Below are positions 8,675 to 17,100 of a DNA stretch of 64,000 bases, in pieces. Made by a program: the position numbers and the translations under genes. Below the pieces are notes generated by a model. That model saw only the letters and a list, made by a program, of their open reading frames with translations, was not told the origin of the DNA and did no database searches. Every line of letters begins with the position of its first letter. Position 1 is the first letter of the stretch. The stretch is from Nocardia bhagyanarayanae (GTDB lineage: Bacteria > Actinomycetota > Actinomycetes > Mycobacteriales > Mycobacteriaceae): positions 5,394,001 through 5,458,000 of the forward strand of contig NZ_VFPG01000001.1 in the NCBI RefSeq assembly GCF_006716565.1. The letters run 5' to 3'.

Positions 8675-10192
8675 ATGATCTACGCCAAACCGGGTTCCGA
8701 CGCCGCGATAGTCGGTTACGCCACCCGCTACGACAACTTCATCGGGGGCGACTGGGCCGCCCCGATCGAGGGCCGGTACTTCGACAATCCGTCCCCCGTC
8801 GACGGCGAAACCTTCTGCTCGGTCGCCCGTTCCACCGCGGCCGACATCGATCTGGCGCTGGAGGCCGCGCACCACGCCGCCGGGGCGTGGGCGGCGACCT
8901 CGCCGACGGAGCGCGCGAACATCCTCATCAAGATCGCCGAGCGCCTGGAGAACAGCCTCGAGCCGCTCGCGGTCGCCGAGACGTGGGACAACGGCAAACC
9001 GGTCCGCGAAACTCTGGCCGCCGACCTGCCTTTGGCGGTGGACCACTTCCGCTACTTCGCGGGCGCGATCCGGGCCCAGGAGGGCAGCATCGCCCAGATC
9101 GACGCCGACACCGTCGCCTACCACTTCTACGAGCCGCTCGGCGTGGTCGGGCAGATCATTCCGTGGAACTTCCCGATCCTGATGGCGGCGTGGAAGCTGG
9201 CCCCCGCGCTGGCCGCGGGCAACTGCGTGGTGCTCAAGCCCGCCGAGCAGACACCCGCCTCGATCCTGCTCGTGGTGGAGCTGATCGCGGACCTGCTGCC
9301 GCCCGGAGTCCTCAACGTGGTCAACGGTTTCGGTGTGGAGGCGGGCAAGCCGCTGGCCGCCAGCCCCCGGGTGGCCAAGGTCGCGTTCACCGGCGAGACC
9401 ACCACGGGGCGCCTCATCATGCAGTACGCGAGCGAGAACATCATTCCGGTGACCCTCGAGCTGGGCGGCAAGAGCCCCAACATCTTCCTGCCCGACGTCA
9501 TGGCCGCCGACGACGAATTCCTGGACAAGGCCGTCGAGGGCTTCGTGATGTTCGCGCTGAACCAGGGCGAGGTGTGCACCTGCCCGTCACGCGCGCTGAT
9601 CCACTCGTCCATCTACGACGAGTTCCTGGCCCGCTGCCTGGAGCGAACCGCGGCCATCAAGGGCGGCAACCCGCTCGACGACACGACCATGATCGGCGCC
9701 CAGGCCAGCAACGACCAGTACGAGAAGATCCTGTCCTACATCGATATCGGCAGGCAGGAAGGCGCCCGCGTGCTCACCGGAGGCGAAGCGCGCAAGGTGG
9801 ACGGACTACCCGGCGGATACTACATCCAGCCCACCGTCCTCGAGGGCGACAACACCATGCGCGTCTTCCAGGAGGAGATCTTCGGACCCGTGGTGGCGGT
9901 GACCCGTTTCGACACCGTCGACGAAGCGGTCCGCATCGCCAACGACACCCTCTACGGCCTCGGCGCGGGCGTGTGGACCAGGGACGGCGCCACCGCCTAC
10001 CGGATGGGCCGGGCCATCAAAGCGGGCCGGGTGTGGACGAATTGCTACCACGCCTATCCCGCGCACGCCGCCTTCGGCGGATACAAGAAGTCCGGCATCG
10101 GCAGGGAGAACCACAAGATGATGCTGGATCACTACCAGCAGACCAAGAACCTGCTGGTGAGCTACTCCCCTACCAAGCTCGGATTCTTCTGA
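8675..10192 (+). CDS. NAD-dependent aldehyde dehydrogenase, ThcA/ExaC type
   Basis: A 505-residue aldehyde dehydrogenase, close in pattern to the ThcA-type enzymes of Rhodococcus (start [19 protein letters not shown], then [10 protein letters not shown]). The NAD-binding segment [20 protein letters not shown], the general-base Glu in [10 protein letters not shown] and the catalytic Cys in [13 protein letters not shown] are all present. ATG 8675 is chosen over GTG 8666 because GAGGAG lies 8-13 bases before the ATG. It oxidises short-chain or chloro-aldehydes to acids. It is translationally coupled to the DUF779 gene (TGATG overlap) and 84 bases after the GAF regulator. Confidence 0.93.
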   Translation: MIYAKPGSDAAIVGYATRYDNFIGGDWAAPIEGRYFDNPSPVDGETFCSVARSTAADIDLALEAAHHAAGAWAATSPTERANILIKIAERLENSLEPLAVAETWDNGKPVRETLAADLPLAVDHFRYFAGAIRAQEGSIAQIDADTVAYHFYEPLGVVGQIIPWNFPILMAAWKLAPALAAGNCVVLKPAEQTPASILLVVELIADLLPPGVLNVVNGFGVEAGKPLAASPRVAKVAFTGETTTGRLIMQYASENIIPVTLELGGKSPNIFLPDVMAADDEFLDKAVEGFVMFALNQGEVCTCPSRALIHSSIYDEFLARCLERTAAIKGGNPLDDTTMIGAQASNDQYEKILSYIDIGRQEGARVLTGGEARKVDGLPGGYYIQPTVLEGDNTMRVFQEEIFGPVVAVTRFDTVDEAVRIANDTLYGLGAGVWTRDGATAYRMGRAIKAGRVWTNCYHAYPAHAAFGGYKKSGIGRENHKMMLDHYQQTKNLLVSYSPTKLGFF

Positions 10193-10617
10193 TGCGGAAT
10201 CGGACAACCCTGATGGCGAACCGGATCCATCGCGTCGACATGACCGACGCGGCGCGAGTGGTGTTGCGCCGGTTGATCGAACACCACGGGCCGGTGCTGT
10301 TCCACCAGTCCGGCGGATGCTGCGACGGCAGCTCGCCCATGTGCTTTCCGGCCCGCGAGTTCCGGGTCGGCGCCGCCGACGTGCTGCTCGGCCAGCTGCC
10401 ATGGCACACCGAGTTCTGGATGAGCGGCGATCAGTTCCAGCTGTGGAAACACACGCACCTCACGGTGGACGTGGTGCCCGGACGCGGCTCCGGCTTCTCC
10501 CTGGAGACGCCGGAGGGCGTGCGTTTCCTGATCCGATCCCGCCTGCTGACCGACGAGGAAGCGGCAGCACTGGCGGCCGGTCCGCCGCCGCGCACCGGAG
10601 CCGAACGGCTCACCTGA
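10192..10617 (+). CDS. DUF779 protein, partner of aldehyde dehydrogenase
   Basis: A 141-residue protein whose ATG overlaps the stop of the aldehyde dehydrogenase by one base. An alternative ATG seven codons later would give MANRIHRVDMTDAARVVLRR. The DUF779 signature is clear: LFHQSGGCCDGSSPMCFP, then a strand run FWMSGDQFQLWKHTHLTVDVVPGRGSGFSLE and VRFLIRSRLLTDEE. Genes of this family almost always follow ThcA/ExaC-type aldehyde dehydrogenases. The paired Cys-Cys and the extra Cys suggest a metal site, but no activity is established. It ends just before a strong hairpin. Confidence 0.9.
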   Translation: MRNRTTLMANRIHRVDMTDAARVVLRRLIEHHGPVLFHQSGGCCDGSSPMCFPAREFRVGAADVLLGQLPWHTEFWMSGDQFQLWKHTHLTVDVVPGRGSGFSLETPEGVRFLIRSRLLTDEEAAALAAGPPPRTGAERLT

Positions 10618-10633
10618 GGCCCGGCGACGGGAC

Positions 10634-10670
10634 GCCTGGCCGGCTCGCCCGCAGACCGAGCCGGCCAGGC
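10634..10670. terminator. bidirectional hairpin terminator between convergent genes
   Basis: A perfect 14-bp stem (GCCTGGCCGGCTCG at 10634-10647 with its complement at 10657-10670) and a 9-base loop fill the 60-base gap between the convergent DUF779 and GabD2-like genes. There is no T-run on either side, as is common for GC-rich actinobacterial terminators. Confidence 0.75.
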
Positions 10671-10677
10671 CCCGAAC

Positions 10678-12231
10678 TCAGCGACCGGGAAGGAACCGCA
10701 GGCTGCGCGCGACGAGCATCAAGAAGCGCTGCCACATGTCCTGCGAAAAGAACGGCGGCGGATCCAGATTCATGAACCGGGTGACCACGACGGTCTGCGG
10801 TTCGGTGAACTTCAGCAGGCCGTCCGCGCCGTGCCTGCGCCCGACGCCGGAGATGCCCATACCGCCCATCGGCGCCGCGGTGGTGCCCCACGCCGGTGCA
10901 TAGCCTTCGTCGACGCACACGGTGCCCGCGTGCAGTCGCTGCGCGATCTTCTCGCCCGCCGACTTGCTCTCCGCCCACACGCTGGCGTTGAGGCCGTACT
11001 CGGTGTCGTTGGCCAACCGGATGGCGTCCTCGACCGAGTCGACCGGGTAGATCGACACCAGCGGGCCGAAGGTCTCGTTGCGGCCGCACTCCATCTCGTC
11101 GGTGACGTCGGCCAGCACGGTTGGCTCGAAGAACAGCGGCCCGAGGTCGGGGCGCGCCTTGCCGCCCGCGAGCACCTTGGCGCCCTTGGAGGTGGCGTCG
11201 GCGACGTGCTTGGAGACGGTCTCCAGCTGCGACTCCGAGATGAGGGAGCCGATGTCGGCCGAATTGTCATAGGCGGCGCCCAGTTTCGCGGCGCGCACCG
11301 CGGCGAGGAACTTCTCGGTGAACTCGTCCGCGACCGCCTTCTCGACGTAGAGCCGCTCGATCGAGATACACAGCTGCCCGGCGTTGGAGAAGCACGCGCG
11401 CACGGCGGCCTTGGCGGCCTTGTCCAGATTCGCGCCGCGGGTGACGATCATCGGGTTCTTGCCGCCCAGTTCGGCGGAGAAACCGATGAGCCTGCGCCCG
11501 CACTGTTCGGCGAGGGCCCGGCCGGTGGCCGATGAGCCGGTGAACATCAGGTAGTCGCAGTTGTCCACGATGGCGGTGCCGACCTCGGTGCCGGGGCCCG
11601 GCACCACGGCGAGCAGGTCGCGCGGGAGCCCGGCGCGGTAGAGCAGTTCGGCGGCGGCCAGCGCGGAGTACGGCGTCTGGCTGTCGGGCTTGACCACCAC
11701 GGCGTTGCCCGCGAGCAACGCGGGGATCGAGTCGCCGATGGACAGCACCATCGGGTAGTTCCACGGCGCGATCACGCCGACGACGCCCTTGGGGTGGACG
11801 TGCACCGTGGCGCGGTTCAGCACCGGGAAGGCGCCGGGCACCTTGCGCGAGTCCAGCAGGCCGGGCGCGACCTTGGCGAAGTAGCGCGCCGCGAACATCA
11901 TGCCCATGATCTCTTCCTGGGCCGCCCAGCGCGCCTTGCCTGTCTCGGCTTGGATGACGTCCATCAGGGCTTCGCGGTTCTCGATGAGCAGCGCGCGGAA
12001 GCGATCGAATACCGCGGAGCGCTCCGCGGCGGGGCGGGCGGCCCAGCGCGCCTGCGCGGACCTCGCTTTGGCGAATGCCGACGCCACGTCCTCGGCGGTG
12101 CCGACCGGCACGGAGCCGAGCGGTTTACCGGTGAACGTCTCGGCGATCGTCTTGCGCGAGCGAGCCTCGGGGCCGTCGATCGCGGCGAGCGCGCTCAGAC
12201 GGTCGAAGACTCCGGCTTCCGGCGCTGGCAT
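10678..12231 (-). CDS. succinic semialdehyde dehydrogenase, GabD2-like
   Basis: A 517-residue aldehyde dehydrogenase superfamily protein. Landmarks are GVVGVIAPWNYPMVLSIGD, the catalytic Glu in SAELGGKNPMIV, the catalytic Cys in NAGQLCISIERL, and NETFGPLVSIYPV near the end. The NAGQLCISIERLYVE pattern and the long basic C-terminal tail (QRFLMLVARSLRFLPGR) match the actinobacterial GabD2 group, annotated as NADP-dependent succinic semialdehyde dehydrogenase, which links GABA or 2-oxoglutarate decarboxylation to succinate. The substrate is inferred from family likeness only. It is transcribed alone and is convergent with the ThcA/DUF779 pair. Confidence 0.87.
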   Translation of the reverse strand: MPAPEAGVFDRLSALAAIDGPEARSRKTIAETFTGKPLGSVPVGTAEDVASAFAKARSAQARWAARPAAERSAVFDRFRALLIENREALMDVIQAETGKARWAAQEEIMGMMFAARYFAKVAPGLLDSRKVPGAFPVLNRATVHVHPKGVVGVIAPWNYPMVLSIGDSIPALLAGNAVVVKPDSQTPYSALAAAELLYRAGLPRDLLAVVPGPGTEVGTAIVDNCDYLMFTGSSATGRALAEQCGRRLIGFSAELGGKNPMIVTRGANLDKAAKAAVRACFSNAGQLCISIERLYVEKAVADEFTEKFLAAVRAAKLGAAYDNSADIGSLISESQLETVSKHVADATSKGAKVLAGGKARPDLGPLFFEPTVLADVTDEMECGRNETFGPLVSIYPVDSVEDAIRLANDTEYGLNASVWAESKSAGEKIAQRLHAGTVCVDEGYAPAWGTTAAPMGGMGISGVGRRHGADGLLKFTEPQTVVVTRFMNLDPPPFFSQDMWQRFLMLVARSLRFLPGR

Positions 12232-12487
12232 CCTTGCCTCCTACTTGTGAGTAACTTCGGGATACACACAATCTACGCTGCCGCGCCCCTCTAATACACG
12301 CGGTCGGAAGACCTGCTGAACCGCGGCCTCGTCGTCAGCGAGAAGTTCCAGGTGAGCCGAGCAAGTCGAGACGCCGGACAGCCACGCGGCCGGAGTCGGG
12401 TCGTGGATCAGCTTCGCTTCGGATTGTCAAATCGAGTCCCGCTCACCGGGACCTGAATGACAGCCGTGTAGTTCGCTGAATTACGTT

Positions 12488-14839
12488 GTGCGGATGTTCA
12501 GAGCGAGGCTCGGTGTCCGGAGCCGGATACTGGCGATCGCGCTCCTGCCGAGCCTGACTCTGCTCGTGATCGGCGGCGGCGCGGCGGGATACCTGGTCGA
12601 CCAGGGCAACACCGCGAAAGACTGGGCGGCGCAGATGCAGGCCGCGATTCCCTCGACCAGGGAACTGATGGAGGCGACGCAGCAAGAACGCCACCTCACC
12701 CTGGCCCACTTGGCGGGCGACGATTCGAACGGCCCTGCGCTCACCGCGGCGCGGGTGCGGCTCGACGGCGCGCTGCGCAAGTTGCTGGAGGCCTCCGCGG
12801 GCATCCGCGCCGTGGACGACTCGAAGATCGGTGACGACCTGGCCGGGTTCAACACCCTCGCCCAGCACCTGGCGGGCGTTCGCGCGCAGACGGATTCGCG
12901 CCAACTGCCGATGGCCGAGGCGTACGGCTTCTACAACCGGTTGCTCGATGTCGTCTCGGTCGGCTCGCAGGTCGCCCAGCAGTCCGCGCCGGACGCCGAG
13001 ATCGGCGTGGAGATCACCGAGGGCATGCGGTTGCTCTACGCCGCCGAGGCCATGTCGCGCGGTCACGCGCTGGCCGTCGCGATGGTCATCGCGAACGGCG
13101 ACCTGCCGCTGCCGGTCGAGGAGTACCTGCGCCAGATCGGCTTCTACCACACCGAGATCGCGCTGCTCGCCAGCGAGATCGACACCGATCAGCGCGAGGC
13201 GGCCGCCGCGCTGACCGGCTCCGAGGCCTGGCAGCGGTTGTCCGCGATGGAGAACGCCGTCGCGCGGCGTTACGTCGCGCCCGTCCAGGACGAATCTGCC
13301 GCCGGTGGCGCGAGCCGCGACGAGGCCGCGCCGCTGCCGCTCGCCCCGCAGGACTGGCAGGCCGCCGCCGCACAGGTCAACCGCGGCCTGCTCGATCTGT
13401 GGATCACCCAGAACAAGCACACCCAGCGGCTGGCCGAGGAGAAGTCGTCCGATTCCGCGCTCACCTCGCTCTTCGGCGGCGGTGGCGTGCTGCTGGTCAG
13501 TATCGCGGCCATCGTCGTCGCGGTGCTGATGGCCAATCGGATCATCCGGCGGCTCGAGCGGTTGCGCGGCGAGACGCTGGCGCTGGCCGACGACCGGCTG
13601 CCCGACATGATGCGCAGGCTGCGCGCGGGCGAACAGGTCGAACCCGCCGAGGAGACGCCGCGTCTGGACTACGGCCGCGACGAGATCGGCGAAGTGGCAC
13701 AGGCTTTCGAACACGCGCACGCGGCCGCGGTGTCGGCGGCGGTGGACGAGGCCCGCACCCGCGAAGGCGTCAAGGCGGTCTTCCTCAATATCGCCCACCG
13801 CAGTCAGATCGTGGTGCACCGGCAGCTGGAGATCTTGGACGAGGCCGAGGCGCGCCAGGAGGATCCGGCCATGCTGGAGACGCTGTTCCGGCTCGACCAC
13901 CTGGCGACCCGCGAGCGCCGCAACGCCGAGAACTTGATCATTCTCGGCGGCGGTCAGCCGGGCAGGCAGTGGCGCTACCCGATCCCGCTGATGGATCTGG
14001 TGCGTTCGGCGGTCGGCGAGACGCTCGACTACGCGCGGGTGCGGGTGTCGCGGCTGCCCGACGTGCGCGTGCCGGGAACAGTGGTCGCCGACCTCGTGCA
14101 CCTGGTCGCCGAGCTGCTGGACAACGCCACCGCGTTCTCCCCGCCGCAGTCGCGGGTGGAGATCTTCGGCAACGTCGTCGGCCGCGGTGTGGTCGTCGAG
14201 GTCAGCGACCAGGGCATGGGCATGCCCGAGGCGGAGCTGGAGCGGTTGAACGAGATGCTGCGCAACCCACCGGACTTCGGTGTCGCCACGCTCTCGGCGG
14301 ATTCGCGCCTCGGGCTGTTCGTGGTGGCGCAGCTGGGTGTGCGGCACGGCGTCACGGTGCGGCTCGCGGAATCCGACTACGGCGGCATCCGCGCCATCGT
14401 GCTCATCCCGACCACGCTGCTGGTCACCGAGACCGCGCCGAGCGCGCCGGAGACCCCGGCCACCGATCAGGCGCGACGCCCCCGGCATCCGGTGCCGTTC
14501 ATCGAGGCGCCCGGAGCCGAAACACCCAGCGGTACACCCGAACCGACGGCCGCGGTCCTCACGATGGACCCGCCCGCCGAACCGGAACCACAACCGACGG
14601 ACCCGAGTCCGAACGCACCGGCCGCCCCGCCCGCGACCACCGCCGACGGCAGGCCGGTGCTGCCCAAGCGCAACCGACAGACCAATCTCGCGCCCCAACT
14701 GGCGCAGCCGTCGACCCCGCAGCCCGTCGCCGAACGTGAGCGTTCCGCCGAACAGGCCCGGGATCTGATGTCCGCCATCGAGAATGGAACCCGGCAGGGT
14801 CGCCGTGCGCAGCCCGCCGACGAACAGGAAGGCGTGTAG
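12488..14839 (+). CDS. conservon sensor histidine kinase with nitrate-sensor domain (CvnA type)
   Basis: A 783-residue membrane kinase, first gene of a conservon. Residues of about 10-32 are a first transmembrane helix. A large all-helical extracellular domain follows to about residue 315 (QERHLTLAHLAG, QREAAAALTGSEAWQRL), resembling the NIT nitrate/nitrite-sensing fold. The second membrane helix is VLLVSIAAIVVAVLMANRII with a HAMP-like linker, then a dimerisation helix with FLNIAHRSQIVVHRQLE and a HATPase domain (LVAELLDNATAFSPP, VEVSDQGMGM, SRLGLFVVAQLG). The last 150 residues are a Pro-rich disordered tail. The canonical phospho-acceptor His context is atypical, as in other CvnA proteins. 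An ATG two codons downstream of the GTG is an equally possible start. Confidence 0.9.
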   Translation: MRMFRARLGVRSRILAIALLPSLTLLVIGGGAAGYLVDQGNTAKDWAAQMQAAIPSTRELMEATQQERHLTLAHLAGDDSNGPALTAARVRLDGALRKLLEASAGIRAVDDSKIGDDLAGFNTLAQHLAGVRAQTDSRQLPMAEAYGFYNRLLDVVSVGSQVAQQSAPDAEIGVEITEGMRLLYAAEAMSRGHALAVAMVIANGDLPLPVEEYLRQIGFYHTEIALLASEIDTDQREAAAALTGSEAWQRLSAMENAVARRYVAPVQDESAAGGASRDEAAPLPLAPQDWQAAAAQVNRGLLDLWITQNKHTQRLAEEKSSDSALTSLFGGGGVLLVSIAAIVVAVLMANRIIRRLERLRGETLALADDRLPDMMRRLRAGEQVEPAEETPRLDYGRDEIGEVAQAFEHAHAAAVSAAVDEARTREGVKAVFLNIAHRSQIVVHRQLEILDEAEARQEDPAMLETLFRLDHLATRERRNAENLIILGGGQPGRQWRYPIPLMDLVRSAVGETLDYARVRVSRLPDVRVPGTVVADLVHLVAELLDNATAFSPPQSRVEIFGNVVGRGVVVEVSDQGMGMPEAELERLNEMLRNPPDFGVATLSADSRLGLFVVAQLGVRHGVTVRLAESDYGGIRAIVLIPTTLLVTETAPSAPETPATDQARRPRHPVPFIEAPGAETPSGTPEPTAAVLTMDPPAEPEPQPTDPSPNAPAAPPATTADGRPVLPKRNRQTNLAPQLAQPSTPQPVAERERSAEQARDLMSAIENGTRQGRRAQPADEQEGV

Positions 14840-15234
14840 TGACCGCTCCCAAACCCGGTGATCTCAACTGGCTGCTCGACGATCTGGTGGATCGGCTGGC
14901 CGGTGTGCGGCACGCGGTGGTGTTGTCCACCGACGGACTGCTGCTCGGCCGCTCCGCCGCGATGACCCGTGACGACGCCGAACATTTCGCCGCCATGTCC
15001 TCGACCCTGTACGGACTCGCGCGCAGCGCGGGCAGCCGGTTCGACGGCGGCGGCGTGCGCCAAGCGGTCATCGAACTCGACCGCGCCGTGCTTTTCGTGA
15101 CTTCCGCGGGCGATAACGCCTGCCTCGCGCTGCAAGCCTCCGAGAGCGCGAATCTCGGCATGGTGGCCTACGAGATGAACGTGACCGTCCAGCGTGTCGG
15201 CTCCTATCTGTCCACCCCCGCCCGATTGCCATGA
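14839..15234 (+). CDS. roadblock/LC7 domain protein (CvnB type)
   Basis: A 131-residue protein whose GTG overlaps the kinase stop by one base. It is a single roadblock/LC7 domain: LNWLLDDLVDRLAGVRHAVVLSTDGLLLG at the start, then the DDAEHFAAMSSTLYGLARSAG helix and VIELDRAVLFVTSAGDNACLAL. In conservons the roadblock protein works with the small GTPase, probably as a regulator or scaffold at the membrane with the kinase. The overlap with the next gene is 4 bases (ATGA). Confidence 0.93.
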   Translation: MTAPKPGDLNWLLDDLVDRLAGVRHAVVLSTDGLLLGRSAAMTRDDAEHFAAMSSTLYGLARSAGSRFDGGGVRQAVIELDRAVLFVTSAGDNACLALQASESANLGMVAYEMNVTVQRVGSYLSTPARLP

Positions 15235-15605
15235 CGCGCCGGGGTGAGCCGTGGTTCGACGACGCGGCCGGACCACTGATCCGGCCGTACGCGCTGACCC
15301 GTGGACGCACCATGGGCGCAGGTCACGATTTGGACATCGTGACGGTGGTCGTCACCGCCTCGCCCGCGCCGACATTGCGCAGGCCGGAGCCCGAATACGC
15401 GGAAATCGTGCGCCTGTGCCGTGATCCGCAATCGGTGGCCGAGGTGGCGGCCAACTTGAAACTTCCCCTTGCGGTGACCAAGATTCTCGTCGGCGACCTG
15501 ATCGGCGAGGGACAACTGATCTTCCGGGCTCCAGTGCAACCGGAGGCTGGCCCCGGCGATCTCAACATATTGCGAGCGGTACTGGATGGCATCAGAAAAC
15601 TTTGA
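15231..15605 (+). CDS. DUF742 protein (CvnC type)
   Basis: A 124-residue DUF742 protein: GPLIRPYALTRGRT, then LVVTASPAP-like strands and a winged-helix-like core (EYAEIVRLCRDPQSVAEVAANLKLPLAVTKILVGDLIGEGQL), ending LDGIRKL. DUF742 is found almost only as the third gene of conservons; the helix-turn-helix-like middle suggests protein or DNA contacts but no activity is proven. The GTPase start lies inside its last 20 bases. Confidence 0.93.
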   Translation: MTRRGEPWFDDAAGPLIRPYALTRGRTMGAGHDLDIVTVVVTASPAPTLRRPEPEYAEIVRLCRDPQSVAEVAANLKLPLAVTKILVGDLIGEGQLIFRAPVQPEAGPGDLNILRAVLDGIRKL

Positions 15606-16200
15606 CCCCGCCCGGCTCGATCCCGACGGGGCCCAGCACTTGGCCGCGTCGGTCAAGATCCTCATCGCCGGCGGCTTCGGCGTCGGCAAGACCACGATGG
15701 TGTCGTCGATCAGCGAGATCGCGCCGCTGCGCACCGAGGAACTCATCACCGAAGTCAGCAGCGGCGTCGACGATCTCTCCGGCGTGGAGTCCAAATCGAC
15801 CACCACCGTGGCGCTGGACTTCGGGCGCATCACCATCGACCGCGATCTGGTGCTGTACCTGTTCGGCACGCCGGGACAGGACCGGTTCTGGTTCCTGTGG
15901 GACGAGCTGTCCCGCGGCGCGCTCGGCGCGGTGGTGCTGGCCGACACCCGCCGCCTCGGCAATTCCTTTGCCGCCGTGGACTTCTTCGAACGCCGCGGGC
16001 TGCCGTTCATGGTCGGAGTGAACTGCTTCGACGGAGCGCCGCGCTACACCGAGGACGAGGTGCGCGACGCACTCGATCTCGACCAGGACACCCCGGTGAT
16101 GCTCTGCGACGCCCGCAACCGCGAATCGGCCAAGAACGTGCTGCTGACGCTGGTGCAGCATCTCATCGAGCTGGCCGGCCGCGAGCACGTAACCACCTGA
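15586..16200 (+). CDS. conservon GTP-binding protein (CvnD type)
   Basis: A 204-residue small GTPase of the MglA-like/Cvn group. Walker A is GGFGVGKTTMV, the switch II/G3 motif is LFGTPGQDRFWFLWDEL, and VGVNCFDGAPRYTEDEV replaces the NKxD motif, as in this family. It starts with ATG 20 bases before the end of DUF742, so the four conservon genes are tightly coupled. The GTPase is expected to switch in response to the sensor kinase and roadblock protein. Downstream it is convergent with the 121-residue membrane protein (12-base gap). Confidence 0.93.
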   Translation: MASENFDPARLDPDGAQHLAASVKILIAGGFGVGKTTMVSSISEIAPLRTEELITEVSSGVDDLSGVESKSTTTVALDFGRITIDRDLVLYLFGTPGQDRFWFLWDELSRGALGAVVLADTRRLGNSFAAVDFFERRGLPFMVGVNCFDGAPRYTEDEVRDALDLDQDTPVMLCDARNRESAKNVLLTLVQHLIELAGREHVTT

Positions 16201-16211
16201 GCCGTGGTCGG

Positions 16212-16577
16212 TTAGCCGGACCGCGAGCCGAGGTAGCGGCCGAGCACACCGTCGACGGTGAGGTCTTCCAGGCAGCCGACGAGGCGGCGTTCGGTGTGCT
16301 CGCCGAGCGCCGGGGCGAGCGTCACCGCCCAGGCGTCGCCGTCGGCCACCGGCCCGGCGACCACGCGCACGTGGTCGACGTGGCTGGCGCACTTGTCCCA
16401 CAACCGAAGTGCGGGGTCGGCCGACGCGCCGTGGTCCTTGGCCCGCGCGTCGAAGCGCACCACCTGTGTGCTCGCCGCCGCTCCCCGATCGGTTTCGAAC
16501 TTCATCTTCTGCGCCATGCCGAGCAGTACCGTCACGGCGAGCGCCGCGCCCGCGGCGAGCAGCAGGATCCGGCGCAT
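16212..16577 (-). CDS. membrane-anchored hypothetical protein, last gene of PEP-synthase-like operon
   Basis: A 121-residue protein with an N-terminal signal-anchor (RRILLLAAGAALAVTVLLGMA) and an otherwise soluble, probably extracytoplasmic domain with two cysteines (WDKCASHVDH and RRLVGCLEDL). It starts 4 bases after the stop of the 172-residue membrane protein and so belongs to the same transcript. I recognise no family. The position suggests it works with its two upstream neighbours. Confidence 0.65.
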   Translation of the reverse strand: MRRILLLAAGAALAVTVLLGMAQKMKFETDRGAAASTQVVRFDARAKDHGASADPALRLWDKCASHVDHVRVVAGPVADGDAWAVTLAPALGEHTERRLVGCLEDLTVDGVLGRYLGSRSG

Positions 16578-16581
16578 CGGA

Positions 16582-17100
16582 TCACCGCCGCGATCGCACC
16601 AGCGGGCCGTGCAGCAGACGCAGGCGGTCCGTGCGCGGGGTGAGGAAACCGTTGGGCGGCAGGTGCAGCCGGTCCAGCCGGTCCACGATGTGGCGTTCGG
16701 TGGCGGGGCCTGCGGTGGCTTTGGCGAGCCGCTCCACCAGCCAGGCCACCCCGGTCAGCAGCACCCCGCCCGCCAGCAGCACCGGAACGAACACTCCGAG
16801 CCGATCGGGTCTGCTGAGCCAGGCGAAAGTGACCCGCGGCGCGGGCGTCGCCGCGTGTACGATCCGCGCCGTGCGCGCCCGGTCCCCCGCCGCTCCGAGT
16901 TCGCGCTGCACATCACGCAGGCGTTTGGTCAACAGCATGGCGACCAGCGCGATCTCGGCGGCGATGAACAGCGCCGCGGTCAGAATGGCGCGGTTCCACT
17001 CCCACCGGTACAGGTAGACGAAGACGTAAGCGCCCGTGGCGATCAGCGTGCCGACGGCGAGCAGCACGCCGAGCCCGCGCGCACCGCGATCCCGAGTCAT
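16582..17100 (-). CDS. hypothetical membrane protein, middle gene of PEP-synthase-like operon
   Basis: A 172-residue protein starting at the ATG that overlaps the PEP-synthase-like stop by four bases (ATGA). It has two N-terminal membrane helices (LGVLLAVGTLIATGAYVFVYLY and AILTAALFIAAEIALVAMLL), a charged helix (TKRLRDVQRELGAAGDRAR), a third helix (LGVFVPVLLAGGVLLTGVAWLV) and a cytoplasmic-looking basic tail. No family is recognised. The frame also stays open upstream inside the neighbouring gene, but the ATG at the overlap is the natural start. Confidence 0.65.
   Translation of the reverse strand: MTRDRGARGLGVLLAVGTLIATGAYVFVYLYRWEWNRAILTAALFIAAEIALVAMLLTKRLRDVQRELGAAGDRARTARIVHAATPAPRVTFAWLSRPDRLGVFVPVLLAGGVLLTGVAWLVERLAKATAGPATERHIVDRLDRLHLPPNGFLTPRTDRLRLLHGPLVRSRR

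Noticed and set aside
12232..12487. Coding-like stretch around 12300-12370 between the GabD2-like gene and the conservon
   Set aside because: A short open run (RSEDLLNRGLVVSEKFQVS) looks protein-like, but there is no start, no conserved family and it soon loses coding character; it could be a gene remnant, but the evidence is too thin.
12443..14698. A 751-codon open frame on the minus strand opposite the conservon kinase
   Set aside because: Antisense frames stay open because of the strong G/C third-position bias. The protein is His/Arg/Gly-rich and matches no family, while the plus-strand kinase has clear motifs.
16190..16211. Hairpin ACCAC/GTGGT between the conservon GTPase and the convergent membrane-protein gene
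   Set aside because: A 5-bp stem, too short to call a terminator.
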